Positions 46,147-54,789 of a DNA stretch of 59,572 nt are shown here, in pieces. The DNA is taken from assembly GCA_029259815.1 (NCBI GenBank), contig JAJDEJ010000302.1:1-59572 (forward strand). Direction: 5' to 3'. The position numbers and the translations under genes were made by a program. Position 1 is the first letter of the stretch, and each line of letters opens with the position of its first letter. The notes beneath the pieces are model-generated. The model was not told the origin of the DNA, ran no database searches, and worked only from the letters and a program-made list of their open reading frames with translations. This DNA comes from Planctomycetaceae bacterium. Lineage in GTDB: Bacteria > Planctomycetota > Planctomycetia > Planctomycetales > Planctomycetaceae.

Positions 46147-47368
46147 CCGTGCTCCTTGCTTTCGCTCGCTTGATTGTCAGACTGGCGTGCTCTGGCAGGT
46201 CGCCGATCAGGGGATGTGCGTAGTCCAGAAACTTCCTGGAGACGTTCATGCCGTCCTTCGTGAAGTAGTTGGCGGGCATGGGACGTTCGTGATTTGCAAC
46301 TTCACGAAGCGGACTCGTACCGAATGTTGACGCATACTTCTCACCCAGCTTCGATGTCCGATCGATCGTCACCATCACGCCTCCTTCACCCTGTTGGGCC
46401 AGTCGAACGGCTTCGCGACCGCAAGCGTAGGCGATGTCCACGTCCTGCTTCACTCCCCGATCGGCTGCACACATTTGCAGAGACTCCGTCACCTGGAACT
46501 CGCCCCGCCAGCCAAACTCGTCAGCAATCATGCGATGCAGTTGCATCCCAACGCTGGCTCCGCCCATCGCTCCAAATTCGACGTTGTCGAACTTGTCTTT
46601 CGTTTGTGACGCACTCACAGGCGAGCCATCCGGGTTGGTGATGCCCTCGCCGCAGACGATACTGACGAAGCCGCGTTTGCTGTGAGTGTCTGAGACTGCC
46701 GACAGAAAGCGATCGCGGTCGAACGGATGTTCCGGGCAGAGAATGATGTGCGGGGCGTCGCTGGAATGCTTGCGGGCACAGGCAGCCGCAGCAGGGAGCC
46801 AGCCGGCACTGCGACCGACGGTCTGAAAAATGGTGAACTGATCAACCCGCTGCATGTCTCTTGCGAGCAGGGAACTCTGCTGCACGCTGAGAGCCACATA
46901 CCTCGCTGCACTCGGATAGCCGGGGGTGTAATCGGTGCCATACAGATCATTGTCGACCGTCTTGGGGACACCGACGCCCGTCATCTCCCAGCCATGTGCG
47001 TTCGCGTATTCGACAACCCGATGAATCGTGTCCATCGTGTCGTTGCCGCCGATCATGAAGAAGTACCGGATGTCGTATTTCTGCAATTGCTTCAAGATCG
47101 GCCCGAAGTGATCCTCCTGCAACTTAAGACGGCTGGACCCCAACGCACTACTGGGTGTCGCGCGCAGTGCTTTCAGTGTCTGAGCAGACTCAGCGTCCAG
47201 ATCGAGCAGGAAGTTGTTTAAGACCCCCTCAATGCCGAATCGCATACCGAACACGCGACCGATCTTCTTCGACTTGCGAGCCGCATCGGCGACGCCTACC
47301 AGCGATGCGTTGATGACGGAGGTTGGTCCTCCCGATTGACCAATGATGGCGTTTCCCACAGCGGGCAT
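46142..47368 (-). CDS. Pyrophosphate-dependent 6-phosphofructokinase
   Basis: 408 residues; AAGGA lies upstream of the ATG. It phosphorylates fructose-6-phosphate reversibly with PPi in the cytoplasm. Early IIGQSGGPTSVINASL binds the phosphate donor. GGNDT at 107-111 carries the aspartate (position of Gly in ATP enzymes), and PKTVDND at 135-141 carries the lysine; both mark PPi specificity. VDQFTIFQTVGRSAGWLPAA and VGMQLHRMIADEFGWRGEFQ follow. The first motif is usually GGDDS, so GGNDT is a mild variant. With fbp in the same window both directions of the F6P/FBP step are covered. Confidence 0.93.
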   Translation of the reverse strand: MPAVGNAIIGQSGGPTSVINASLVGVADAARKSKKIGRVFGMRFGIEGVLNNFLLDLDAESAQTLKALRATPSSALGSSRLKLQEDHFGPILKQLQKYDIRYFFMIGGNDTMDTIHRVVEYANAHGWEMTGVGVPKTVDNDLYGTDYTPGYPSAARYVALSVQQSSLLARDMQRVDQFTIFQTVGRSAGWLPAAAACARKHSSDAPHIILCPEHPFDRDRFLSAVSDTHSKRGFVSIVCGEGITNPDGSPVSASQTKDKFDNVEFGAMGGASVGMQLHRMIADEFGWRGEFQVTESLQMCAADRGVKQDVDIAYACGREAVRLAQQGEGGVMVTIDRTSKLGEKYASTFGTSPLREVANHERPMPANYFTKDGMNVSRKFLDYAHPLIGDLPEHASLTIKRAKARSTE

Positions 47369-47420
47369 GGAATGTGTCCTTGATGTGTCTCAGTGAATGT
47401 GGCCGGGACGGGACAGTGAA

Positions 47421-47523
47421 ATGGAGAAGAGCGAATGGAGAATGGGGAATCACCAAAACTGCGAAGCGTGATCCTCACTCGCTTGCGACTATTCCCTACT
47501 CCCTATTCGCTATTCCCTCTTTC
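47421..47523. repeat. Heptamer tandem tracts upstream of the PPi-PFK gene
   Basis: 47421-47448 reads ATGGAGA, AGAGCGA, ATGGAGA, ATGGGGA; 47489-47523 reads CTATTCC, CTACTCC, CTATTCG, CTATTCC, CTCTTTC. The second includes the stop codon of the next gene (GAA TAG on the minus strand). Confidence 0.75.
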
Positions 47524-48271
47524 GTCCGCCGACCCACCCCAACAATTGTTGAAGGAAGGCAGCGTACAGATTTCCGACTTCGACAGCCACCGCGTCATCG
47601 AGCTTCGCAGCAACGCGATCCGATCCCCAATCGACAAGCGGACCGACCCAGTGAGGTGCGACGTCGGTCATGAAAGCAGCCGTGCGTCCCTGGCCATGCT
47701 GGCCGACCACTAGCAGTGGGTCAACGCTCGTCTGCGCGGTGAACGTGAACTGCCCTTCGGTCTCTGTCGCAATGAAGTGCACTGCGTCTAACAGCACGGT
47801 GCTCTCGGGTTTGGCTGTGACGCGGTTGAAACCGCCAATCAATGGCGGACGTTCCTGCCACGGTAACCCCTCCACGCACGCGTGCGATCCCACGCATCGA
47901 AGCAGCACCGGATGATCACAATTCTGCCGGTCATCCTCTGCCGACATCGTGACCGGAAGAGTCTCAGCGATCGGCGTCCCATCCCAGTCGCCGCCCAGTC
48001 CGTGGAACGACTCCCAGCCGCCGATCATGAGCAGCCCGACACCCTCTGCGACCTGCTCGACCATCCGCTGCATCAAGTCATCCGAGACTTGAGCGGCGGG
48101 GTAGTCACTCAAGACGAAAAGCGAGTGCCCTTGATCGAGGACCTCGCTGTTCAGCGGCTGGTCACTCGGCACGTACTCACATTCCCACCCCCAATGAGCC
48201 AGCAAACTCAGTAGATACGCCGCTGCCGTGTCACGTGAGGTGTCGCCGAGATAGAGAATGGGTGCAGTCAT
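47510..48271 (-). CDS. Glutamine-amidotransferase-like (ThuA/DUF1355-type) protein
   Basis: 253 residues from the ATG at 48271; the open frame continues far upstream through a palindromic repeat, which is not coding. MTAPILYLGDTSRDTAAAYL, LFVLSDYPAAQVSDDLMQRM, VGLLMIGGWESFHGLGGDWD and VVGQHGQGRTAAFMTDVAPH fit the class-I amidotransferase-like fold used as an uncharacterised cytoplasmic domain. A cysteine nucleophile at the GGWESF elbow is lacking, so amidotransferase chemistry is not supported. Confidence 0.7.
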   Translation of the reverse strand: MTAPILYLGDTSRDTAAAYLLSLLAHWGWECEYVPSDQPLNSEVLDQGHSLFVLSDYPAAQVSDDLMQRMVEQVAEGVGLLMIGGWESFHGLGGDWDGTPIAETLPVTMSAEDDRQNCDHPVLLRCVGSHACVEGLPWQERPPLIGGFNRVTAKPESTVLLDAVHFIATETEGQFTFTAQTSVDPLLVVGQHGQGRTAAFMTDVAPHWVGPLVDWGSDRVAAKLDDAVAVEVGNLYAAFLQQLLGWVGGRKRE

Positions 48272-48376
48272 GGCCCGAATGAGAAGCAAACTCACCCGAA
48301 ACTGCAACCGAACCCGTCTTGACGATCCTGCAAAGACAGGATTCAAGCGACCGCCGAGTGTCTCCGGAGTACAATG

Positions 48377-48450
48377 GGGGTCAGGCACCATTTCGTACAT
48401 TTTCGGGTCGAGTTTTCGAAGGCGTTTTGGACGAAAGGGTGCCTGACCCC
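48377..48450. repeat. GGGGTCAGGCACC inverted-repeat element, copy 1
   Basis: Arm GGGGTCAGGCACCATTTCGT at 48377-48396 and its reverse complement with one mismatch at 48431-48450; 34-nt spacer. Confidence 0.9.
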
Positions 48451-48826
48451 TTCCCCGGAGCGACGGATTTGAACCTCGATTCTCTCCGCCTCGGCATTGC
48501 CTCGCGGATGACTGTGTCGGATCGGTTGTCTTGAACCTCTCAAAAAAAGTGGACCGGCCGGCCCGAGGAGCAGAACGAGTTTCGGTCATCAGGCGACGCG
48601 GCCAGGACCGTCAACTTGTCGGTGTTTGCAAACGTGACTCGCCTGTCGCCGTGTCGGCAGTCGAGCAGCTACAAGTTGATGGGGTGAGACATACGAGCAT
48701 GCTCGCGTGCCTCTAACGTCCGAGGGAGTTCGTTCTGTCAGTAACATTACGAGCAGTCAGACAGAACCTTTCAGCGAAACTTCCGAGATTTTGTGAATGG
48801 CGATGATCTTTGGAGTCGGCAAAGAA

Positions 48827-48902
48827 GGGGTCAGGCACCATTTCGTCCTGAACGCTCTCAATAAATCCGACAATGAACAGTGACGAAATGGTGCCTGACC
48901 CC
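48827..48902. repeat. GGGGTCAGGCACC inverted-repeat element, copy 2
   Basis: Perfect 20-bp arms at 48827-48846 and 48883-48902; the 36-nt spacer differs from that of copy 1. Confidence 0.92.
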
Positions 48903-49081
48903 GTCAACTTCATGCGATCTTCGGAGAGAACCGATGATTCACACTCGATTTCCGGTGTTTGAGATGAGATCATTTGTCGAATGTGAGTCATGCAGGGCTG
49001 GCCGCCAATGAGGATTGAAGTCGCAATTAAAGTTGCGTCCGGCGTGAGCCGGACCGACACGGGTACTACATTGGACGACGA

Positions 49082-49834
49082 TTGAAAACACTCCGAAAGA
49101 TTATTGAAGAGAGTGACACGACCGCTGGGCGCGTCTTTGATCTGTCGATTCAATTTCTCATTGTCATTTCACTCGTTACGTTTTCCATTGAGACGCTCCC
49201 GGATCTGTCGGATCAGGCTCGGACATGGTTGCGATGGATCGAAATCGCGACGGTTTCGATCTTCACCGTTGAGTACATCACTCGGTTTATCGTTGCGGAG
49301 CGAAAGGTCGAGTTCGTAACAAGCTTCTTCGGTGTCATTGACCTGCTTTCGATTTTGCCATTCTACTTCAGCACGGGTGTTGATCTGCGCTCAGTGCGTG
49401 CGTTTCGACTCTTGCGGCTGTTTCGCATCTTCAAGCTCGTTCGGTACTCGAAGGCGATGCGACGATTTCACCGTGCATTGCATATCGCTCGGGAAGAACT
49501 GATTCTCTATCTGTTTGTGACATTCATCCTGCTCTATCTCGCCTCGGTCGGCATCTACTTCTTTGAACACAAAGCCCAGCCAGATACATTCACCTCCGTT
49601 TTTCATAGCATGTGGTGGGCCGCCGTGACCCTGACGACTGTGGGGTACGGCGACGTCTATCCGGTCACTGTAGGTGGACGTATTTTCACATTTGGCGTGC
49701 TTCTGGTCGGTCTGGGCGTCGTGTCAGTCCCTGCCGGACTGGTCGCGTCAGCACTTTCGAAGGCGCGAGAACTCGAAGACCAAAACGTCCCCAAAGACAA
49801 AATCTCGGCTGGAGACAATCATGGCAACTGCTGA
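49082..49834 (+). CDS. Voltage-gated potassium channel (six-helix VIC family)
   Basis: 250 residues. TTG at 49082 is the only sensible start, as no ATG precedes the first helices. Six transmembrane segments are seen. S4 RSVRAFRLLRLFRIFKLVR has regularly spaced arginines; the pore helix and filter are SMWWAAVTLTTVGYGDVYPV with TVGYGD. S6 is FTFGVLLVGLGVVSVPAGLV. It is a tetrameric inner-membrane K+ channel without a large cytoplasmic regulatory domain. Its end overlaps the next gene by 14 nt. Confidence 0.93.
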   Translation: MKTLRKIIEESDTTAGRVFDLSIQFLIVISLVTFSIETLPDLSDQARTWLRWIEIATVSIFTVEYITRFIVAERKVEFVTSFFGVIDLLSILPFYFSTGVDLRSVRAFRLLRLFRIFKLVRYSKAMRRFHRALHIAREELILYLFVTFILLYLASVGIYFFEHKAQPDTFTSVFHSMWWAAVTLTTVGYGDVYPVTVGGRIFTFGVLLVGLGVVSVPAGLVASALSKARELEDQNVPKDKISAGDNHGNC

Positions 49835-50753
49835 CTTCAAAGATCGATTGCTAGCGGGACTTGGCGGCGAGTGGCCGGAGCCGTGTCTGTTGGAAGCGGA
49901 GGTTCGGGGGACTTCGGAGCATGATGGGTTTCGGATCGAGAGTGTGACGTATGCAGTTGAGCCGGGGGATCGGGTGCCGGCTTTGTTGTTGGTGCCGGAC
50001 GGGGTGAGTGCACAACAACCTGCGGCGGCGGTCTGTGTGTGGCATCAGCATGCGGGGCAATGGCATCTGGGGAAGAGTGAGCCGGCGGGACTCGCAGGCA
50101 ATGCGATGCATCACACGGGGGCTGCGCTGGCTCGGGAGGGGTATGTCGTGCTCTGTCCGGATGCCCTCGGCTTCGAGGAGCGGGAGCAGGGATACAAGCT
50201 CAAGGGACGGGATCTGGAGCGGTTCCTGTTTCTCAAGTACGTCGTCGACGGCAAGTGCATGGCATGGAAGAACATTCTCGATATGCGGCGAGCCGTCGAT
50301 TACCTCGTCAGCCGTCCGGAGGTGCAGGCAGAGAACATCGGCTGTTACGGACACTCGATGGGCTCGACACATACGTGGCTGGTCGGTCCCTGGGAGCCTC
50401 GCTTGAAGGCGTTGGTCGGGAATTGTTGCCTGCCAACGTACGCAGGCATTCACGAGAAGGAGTTGCTCCACTGCTTTCCGAACTTCATCCCCGGCATCTT
50501 CCAGTATGGTGACACGCCTGACATTGCCGCGTTGATCGCCCCGCGACCTCTGCACCTCAACTTTGGCGAACACGATGGCGGCAGCCCGATCAACGAGGTC
50601 CGCAAGGGAGTGAAGGTGATCCATCGAGCCTACGAATCCATGCACGCGGAGCAGGATTTCTCGTTTTACATCGAGGAAGGTTCCGGTCATGTGTTGAGTG
50701 ATGAGATGTGGCGACGGACTCGGGCGTTCTTTGCAAAGCATTTGACTGGATAG
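49821..50753 (+). CDS. Dienelactone-hydrolase-like alpha/beta hydrolase
   Basis: 310 residues from the ATG at 49821 with GGAGA upstream. The catalytic set is complete: serine in IGCYGHSMGSTHTWL, aspartate in LHLNFGEHDGGSPIN and histidine in YIEEGSGHVLSDEMW. The N-terminal part (VPALLLVPDGVSAQQPAAAV, CVWHQHAGQWHLGKSEPAGL) is typical of the planctomycete/acetyl-xylan-esterase-like hydrolases. No signal peptide, so cytoplasmic. Substrate unknown. Start overlaps the channel gene by 14 nt. Confidence 0.88.
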   Translation: MATADFKDRLLAGLGGEWPEPCLLEAEVRGTSEHDGFRIESVTYAVEPGDRVPALLLVPDGVSAQQPAAAVCVWHQHAGQWHLGKSEPAGLAGNAMHHTGAALAREGYVVLCPDALGFEEREQGYKLKGRDLERFLFLKYVVDGKCMAWKNILDMRRAVDYLVSRPEVQAENIGCYGHSMGSTHTWLVGPWEPRLKALVGNCCLPTYAGIHEKELLHCFPNFIPGIFQYGDTPDIAALIAPRPLHLNFGEHDGGSPINEVRKGVKVIHRAYESMHAEQDFSFYIEEGSGHVLSDEMWRRTRAFFAKHLTG

Positions 50754-50855
50754 TAGCCATCACGCTTCGCGTGATGAGCGGATCAAGGGAGAGCTTGCAC
50801 GATGTGGGGACACGTACAAGCGGCACTGTCATCACGGCGGAGCGTGATGACTACT
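50752..50855. repeat. Two inverted copies of the TAGCCATCACGC palindromic repeat
   Basis: Copy A (about 50752-50780) has ATCACGC (50759-50765) and GCGTGAT (50769-50775) and ends GAGCGG. Copy B (about 50826-50855) is inverted, with ATCACG and CGTGAT around gcggag. A third copy lies at 52901-52935. Confidence 0.8.
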
Positions 50856-50934
50856 TTGTTTGCTGTCTTGAAATTGTCGTTCAGGACGCAATGATCCCTG
50901 TAAGGGCGAACATCTTCCAAGCTGGGGTGACATC

Positions 50935-51903
50935 ATGACGGACGGCAAGCAGACGGAAACGCACACGATCGATGCGACTGAGACGTCGACGCAGGCGCGG
51001 CCACGCAAGGTCGCCGTGACCGGGACGTCGGGGATGATCGGCTCGGAGGTCGTCAAGCGGCTGACGACACTGGGTCGACCAGTGGTCAAGCTGGTACGGG
51101 GGACGCCCAAGTCCACAGTGACTGAGGCCCAATGGAATGTGCAGGAGGGACTCGTGAACCCCGCGCGGCTGGAAGGCGTCTACGGGGTGATCCATCTGGC
51201 GGGTGAGAACATCGCCGGCGGTCGCTGGACTGAGGAGAGGAAGAGCCGCATCCGCAACAGCCGTGTGCTGGGGACTGAGCAGTTGTGTCGTGACCTGGCC
51301 GGCCTGCATCGCAAGCCGGAGGTGCTCGTCTGTGCGTCCGCGATCGGGTACTACGGCGACCGTGGAACGACGGTCCTTAATGAGGAGAGCCCTCCAGGCG
51401 AGGGGTTCCTGCCGGAAGTGTGTCGCGAGTGGGAGGCGGCGACGAAGCCCGCTGCGGACGCAGGCATTCGCGTGGTGAACGTGCGGATCGGCGTTGTCAT
51501 CAGCAAGGAGGGTGGGGCGCTGGCAAAGATGTTGCTGCCGTTCAAGATGGGTGCGGGCGGCAAAGTCGGTTCGGGGAAGCAGTACTGGAGCTGGGTGTCA
51601 CACGATGACGTGGTGGGCGTGCTGTTGCATGCGTTAGACTGCGAGCAGTTATCGGGACCGGTGAATGCAGTCTCTCCGAATGCCGTGACGAACGCTGAGT
51701 TCACGAAGATCCTGGGGAGTGTTTTGCATCGGCCGACGGTCTTGCCCATGCCGGCCTTCGCTGCAAAATTGGCACTTGGTCAGATGGCAGATGATCTGCT
51801 GCTGGCCAGTGCCCATGTTGTCCCGAAGAAATTAGAAGAAACGGGCTATGAGTTTCAGTATCCTCAACTCCGCGAATGCCTGCAGCACGAATTGAACGGG
51901 TGA
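50935..51903 (+). CDS. TIGR01777-family NAD-dependent epimerase/dehydratase-like protein (SDR39U1)
   Basis: 322 residues with a polar N-terminal lead of about 20. VAVTGTSGMIGSEVVKRLTT is the nucleotide-binding GxxGxxG, followed by YGVIHLAGENIAGGRWTEER, KSRIRNSRVLGTEQL and SAIGYYGDRG (the YxxxK-like position is altered, as usual for the family). The C-terminus (DUF1731 part) has NAVSPNAVTNAEFTKILGSV and PMPAFAAKLALGQMADDLL. Function of the family is not established. pdxH follows by 2 nt. Confidence 0.92.
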   Translation: MTDGKQTETHTIDATETSTQARPRKVAVTGTSGMIGSEVVKRLTTLGRPVVKLVRGTPKSTVTEAQWNVQEGLVNPARLEGVYGVIHLAGENIAGGRWTEERKSRIRNSRVLGTEQLCRDLAGLHRKPEVLVCASAIGYYGDRGTTVLNEESPPGEGFLPEVCREWEAATKPAADAGIRVVNVRIGVVISKEGGALAKMLLPFKMGAGGKVGSGKQYWSWVSHDDVVGVLLHALDCEQLSGPVNAVSPNAVTNAEFTKILGSVLHRPTVLPMPAFAAKLALGQMADDLLLASAHVVPKKLEETGYEFQYPQLRECLQHELNG

Positions 51904-51905
51904 GC

Positions 51906-52499
51906 ATGTCAGACGATCCGCTGTATCAGCAGGCGATCGAGCGCTTCGGTGCCGTGATTGCTGAGGCAAAACAGTTGCCGATCCAAGACCCGACAGCGAT
52001 GGCGTTGGCAACAGTCGGTCCCGACGGTCAGCCTTCTGTACGCATCGTCCTCATGCGGGGCTTTGATGAGCGTGGCCCAAACTTCTTCACGAATGTCGGT
52101 AGCCGGAAGGGACAGGAGCTCGCTGCAAATGCGAAGGCGGCGGTCTGTTTTCATTGGGAACCGCTCTTGCGACAGGTGAGGATCGAGGGAGCGGTGGAAA
52201 TGCTCAGCGACGAAGAAGCCGACGCTTACTGGATGTCACGTCCCCGCGCAAGTCGTATTGGAGCGTGGGCGTCTGACCAGTCGCAGTCACTCGACGATCG
52301 GTCGACGCTGGAGCAGCGAGTGTCTGAATTCGATGCGAAGTTTCCCGGCGATGACATCCCGCGTCCCGACTTCTGGCGCGGCTATCGAATTGTGCCTCAA
52401 CGAATCGAGTTTTGGCACGGACAACCGGCACGACTGCATGACCGTGACGTCTACGAGCAGACACCAGAGGGATGGGAGCATCGACTTTTGTATCCTTGA
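51906..52499 (+). CDS. pdxH: Pyridoxamine/pyridoxine 5'-phosphate oxidase
   Basis: 197 residues, family-typical. It oxidises PNP/PMP to PLP with FMN. AMALATVGPDGQPSVRIVLM begins the FMN barrel; GFDERGPNFFTNVGSRKGQE, AAVCFHWEPLLRQVRIEGAV and WMSRPRASRIGAWASDQSQ are diagnostic; the C-terminal PDFWRGYRIVPQRIEFWHGQ and RLHDRDVY complete it. It starts 2 nt after the upstream stop, within an operon. Confidence 0.96.
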   Translation: MSDDPLYQQAIERFGAVIAEAKQLPIQDPTAMALATVGPDGQPSVRIVLMRGFDERGPNFFTNVGSRKGQELAANAKAAVCFHWEPLLRQVRIEGAVEMLSDEEADAYWMSRPRASRIGAWASDQSQSLDDRSTLEQRVSEFDAKFPGDDIPRPDFWRGYRIVPQRIEFWHGQPARLHDRDVYEQTPEGWEHRLLYP

Positions 52500-52529
52500 G
52501 GACATTGACACCATATCCAAGATCGCACC

Positions 52530-52829
52530 ATGTCCCTGTTTCGTCGAGACATCTCTTTGGGCTCAGTGGCTTGCACCCTTTTCGCGATCGCCTCTTCGGT
52601 CATTGCCACTGTGTTTCTGGCCAATTGGGGTACTTGGTACAAGATGGCCGGCTATGAGATTATCGTGTTGGGACCGCTTGCATTGGTTGTGTACTCACTC
52701 GGGGTGATCTTTGCGATCGTCGGCATGTTGTCCGGAGAACGGAGCCCCATAATATTCATGGGTTTGGTTCTCAATTCACTGCCATTGCTTTGGATGATCG
52801 CATGTCTTGTGTTTGTATTCGTAACATAA
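52530..52829 (+). CDS. Small three-helix membrane protein, unknown function
   Basis: 99 residues with three hydrophobic helices: about 11-31 (SVACTLFAIASSVIATVFLA), 45-66 (IVLGPLALVVYSLGVIFAIV) and 74-97 (FMGLVLNSLPLLWMIACLVF). I recognise no family. It lies 30 nt after pdxH on the same strand. Confidence 0.65.
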   Translation: MSLFRRDISLGSVACTLFAIASSVIATVFLANWGTWYKMAGYEIIVLGPLALVVYSLGVIFAIVGMLSGERSPIIFMGLVLNSLPLLWMIACLVFVFVT

Positions 52830-52900
52830 TGCGAGATGGCAACTGGGGCATGGTATCGCCGCTCTCACGCTGACTCGCTTCTCGGGAGTCTCCCCTTCAT

Positions 52901-52935
52901 CCGCTCATCACGGCGGAGCGTGATGGCTACTTTGT
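52901..52935. repeat. Third copy of the TAGCCATCACGC palindromic repeat, before glnA
   Basis: CCGCTCATCACGGCGGAGCG then TGATGGCTACTTTGT, the reverse complement of the form at 50752-50780. Confidence 0.8.
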
Positions 52936-53023
52936 GGTCGGTACACGTTTTGCTCTGATGTGCTTACGATGTAGGCACATATTGCCTTCTGACCGATTCG
53001 GATTCTCGCTGACTGCGCTCGCC

Positions 53024-54442
53024 ATGACACCCAAAGAAGTTCTCGCCCTCTGTCGACAGGAGGAGATTCAAGCCGTTGATCTGCGGTTTATGGATTTCCC
53101 TGGGACACACAAACACTTCACTGTTCCCGTAAAAGCATTGACCGAAAAGAGTTTCGACGATGGGTTCGGGTTCGATGCCTCGTCGATGCCGGGCTGGCAG
53201 GCAATCAACGAGAGCGACATGCTCGTCGTGCCACAGGCGGAAACGGCGGTCGTTGACCCGTTCATGCAGGCGACGCTGGGCATCACGTGCAACATTCAGG
53301 ACCCCATCACCCGCGAGGACTATGCCAAAGATCCGCGCAATGTTGCCCGCAAGGCGCAGGCGTATCTGGAGTCGACCGGTATTGCAGACACGGCCAACTT
53401 TGGCCCGGAAGGCGAATTCTTTGTCTTCGATGACGTGCGATTTGACCAGAACGAGCACGAGGGTTATTACCACGTTGACAGTGTCGAAGGGCAGTGGAAC
53501 CGGGGGGCCGCTGCCAACGGGCGTGGTGGAAGTCCTGGGTATCGGATTCGCCGCAAAGAGGGGTACTTTCCAACGCCTCCTTCGGACACGCTTCAGGACT
53601 TGCGTACCGAGATGATGCTGACACTGCAATCGTGCGGTGTCGAGGTGGAAGGGCAGCACCACGAGGTTGCGACCGGCGGTCAGTGTGAGATCGACATGGC
53701 TTACGCACCACTGCTCCAGGCGGCAGACGGGCTCCTGCGTTACAAGTACATTGTCAAGAACGTCGCGGCGCGCCACGGGAAAACGGCAACCTTCATGCCC
53801 AAGCCGTTGTGGAATGACAATGGCAGCGGACTGCACCTGCACTTTTCGCTCTGGAAAGAACACGAGACGCTCTTCGCCGGATCGGGCTACGGCGGGCTCA
53901 GTGAGATCGGCATGCATGCAATGGGCGGCATCCTCAAGCACGCCCCGGCTTTGTTTGCATTCTGCTGTCCGACCACCAACAGTTACAAACGATTCTTCCC
54001 CGGCTACGAGTCGCCGATCAACTTGACCTACAGCTTCCGGAACCGCTCAGCGGCCATTCGCATCCCAGTGCACAGTGCAAACCCTTCGAGCAAACGCTTC
54101 GAGTTCCGCTGTCCCGACCCATCGTGCAATCCTTACCTCGCCATGTCGGCCATCCTGATGGCAGCCATTGATGGCATCCAAAACAAACTCGACCCCGGTC
54201 CGCCGCTCGATAAGGACATCTACGACCTCTCCCCCGAGGAACTCAGCGAGTTCCCGAAAGTGCCGACCGGACTTGACGTCGCTTTGACGGCGTTGCGAGA
54301 TGATCACGACTTCCTGCTCCGCGGCGACGTCTTTACCGAAGACGTCATCGACACCTGGATCTGGTTCAAACAAACCCACGAAGTCAATGCCCTGTACGAG
54401 CGACCGCACCCGTGGGAGTTTGCGATGTACTATGACGTGTGA
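53024..54442 (+). CDS. glnA: Glutamine synthetase type I
   Basis: 472 residues from the ATG at 53024, the normal GSI length and start (MTPKEVL). It makes glutamine from glutamate, ammonia and ATP as a dodecamer. DGFGFDASSMPGWQAINESD, NFGPEGEFFVFDDV (metal-ligand glutamates), EVEGQHHEVATGGQCEIDMA, HLHFSLWKEHETLFAG and INLTYSFRNRSAAIRIPVHS are diagnostic. IYDLSPEEL near the C-terminus matches the NLYDLPPEE loop with the adenylylatable tyrosine of the beta type, so GlnE control is possible. Confidence 0.96.
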   Translation: MTPKEVLALCRQEEIQAVDLRFMDFPGTHKHFTVPVKALTEKSFDDGFGFDASSMPGWQAINESDMLVVPQAETAVVDPFMQATLGITCNIQDPITREDYAKDPRNVARKAQAYLESTGIADTANFGPEGEFFVFDDVRFDQNEHEGYYHVDSVEGQWNRGAAANGRGGSPGYRIRRKEGYFPTPPSDTLQDLRTEMMLTLQSCGVEVEGQHHEVATGGQCEIDMAYAPLLQAADGLLRYKYIVKNVAARHGKTATFMPKPLWNDNGSGLHLHFSLWKEHETLFAGSGYGGLSEIGMHAMGGILKHAPALFAFCCPTTNSYKRFFPGYESPINLTYSFRNRSAAIRIPVHSANPSSKRFEFRCPDPSCNPYLAMSAILMAAIDGIQNKLDPGPPLDKDIYDLSPEELSEFPKVPTGLDVALTALRDDHDFLLRGDVFTEDVIDTWIWFKQTHEVNALYERPHPWEFAMYYDV

Positions 54443-54453
54443 GAGAGCCGCCC

Positions 54454-54789
54454 TCAGTCGGAAGTCAGGTCTTCAGGATTAAGATCGTCTTGTGCGGAGT
54501 GCCGGATGGCGATGACCTGCACGCGAGCCGACTCTTCATCGACACGAAAAACAGCCTGGTGGGTCTTTCGTTTTCCGCTGCCGTAATGCAACTCCCGAAT
54601 CTCGGAAGTGACAAGTTCGCTTTCACGAGCCAACCCGCAAAGACGTGGATTGTCGGCCAGTGATTTGAGTGCCGACTCGAATCCGGCATGCCATCTTTCC
54701 GCCACCTGATGGTCACCGCTTGCATACCAGTCCGTGGCTTCTTCAAGTTGAAGCTTCGCCTCACTCGTCAATGTGACGGTGAACCTCAT
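54454..54789 (-). CDS. RelE/ParE-family toxin
   Basis: 111 residues. FTVTLTSEAKLQLEEATDWY opens the ParE fold, then WHAGFESALKSLADNPRLCG, LVTSEIRELHYGSGKRKTHQ and AVFRVDEESARVQVIAIRHS, the usual R..Y..RxxHR-VFRVD--VxVLAIRH pattern. ParE toxins act on gyrase or the ribosome. The start overlaps the upstream antitoxin stop by 4 nt. The gene converges with glnA, 11 nt after its stop. Confidence 0.9.
   Translation of the reverse strand: MRFTVTLTSEAKLQLEEATDWYASGDHQVAERWHAGFESALKSLADNPRLCGLARESELVTSEIRELHYGSGKRKTHQAVFRVDEESARVQVIAIRHSAQDDLNPEDLTSD

Larger units (their letters stand above)
48272..49081. other. 810-nt intergenic region with two GGGGTCAGGCACC palindromes
   Basis: Divergent gap between the amidotransferase-like gene and the K+ channel gene. 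It contains the repeats at 48377-48450 and 48827-48902. I see no convincing gene in it. Confidence 0.6.

Noticed and set aside
48713-49153. 146-codon minus-strand frame covering the GGGGTCAGGCACC repeat
   Set aside because: It runs through the repeat into the channel gene and looks noncoding.
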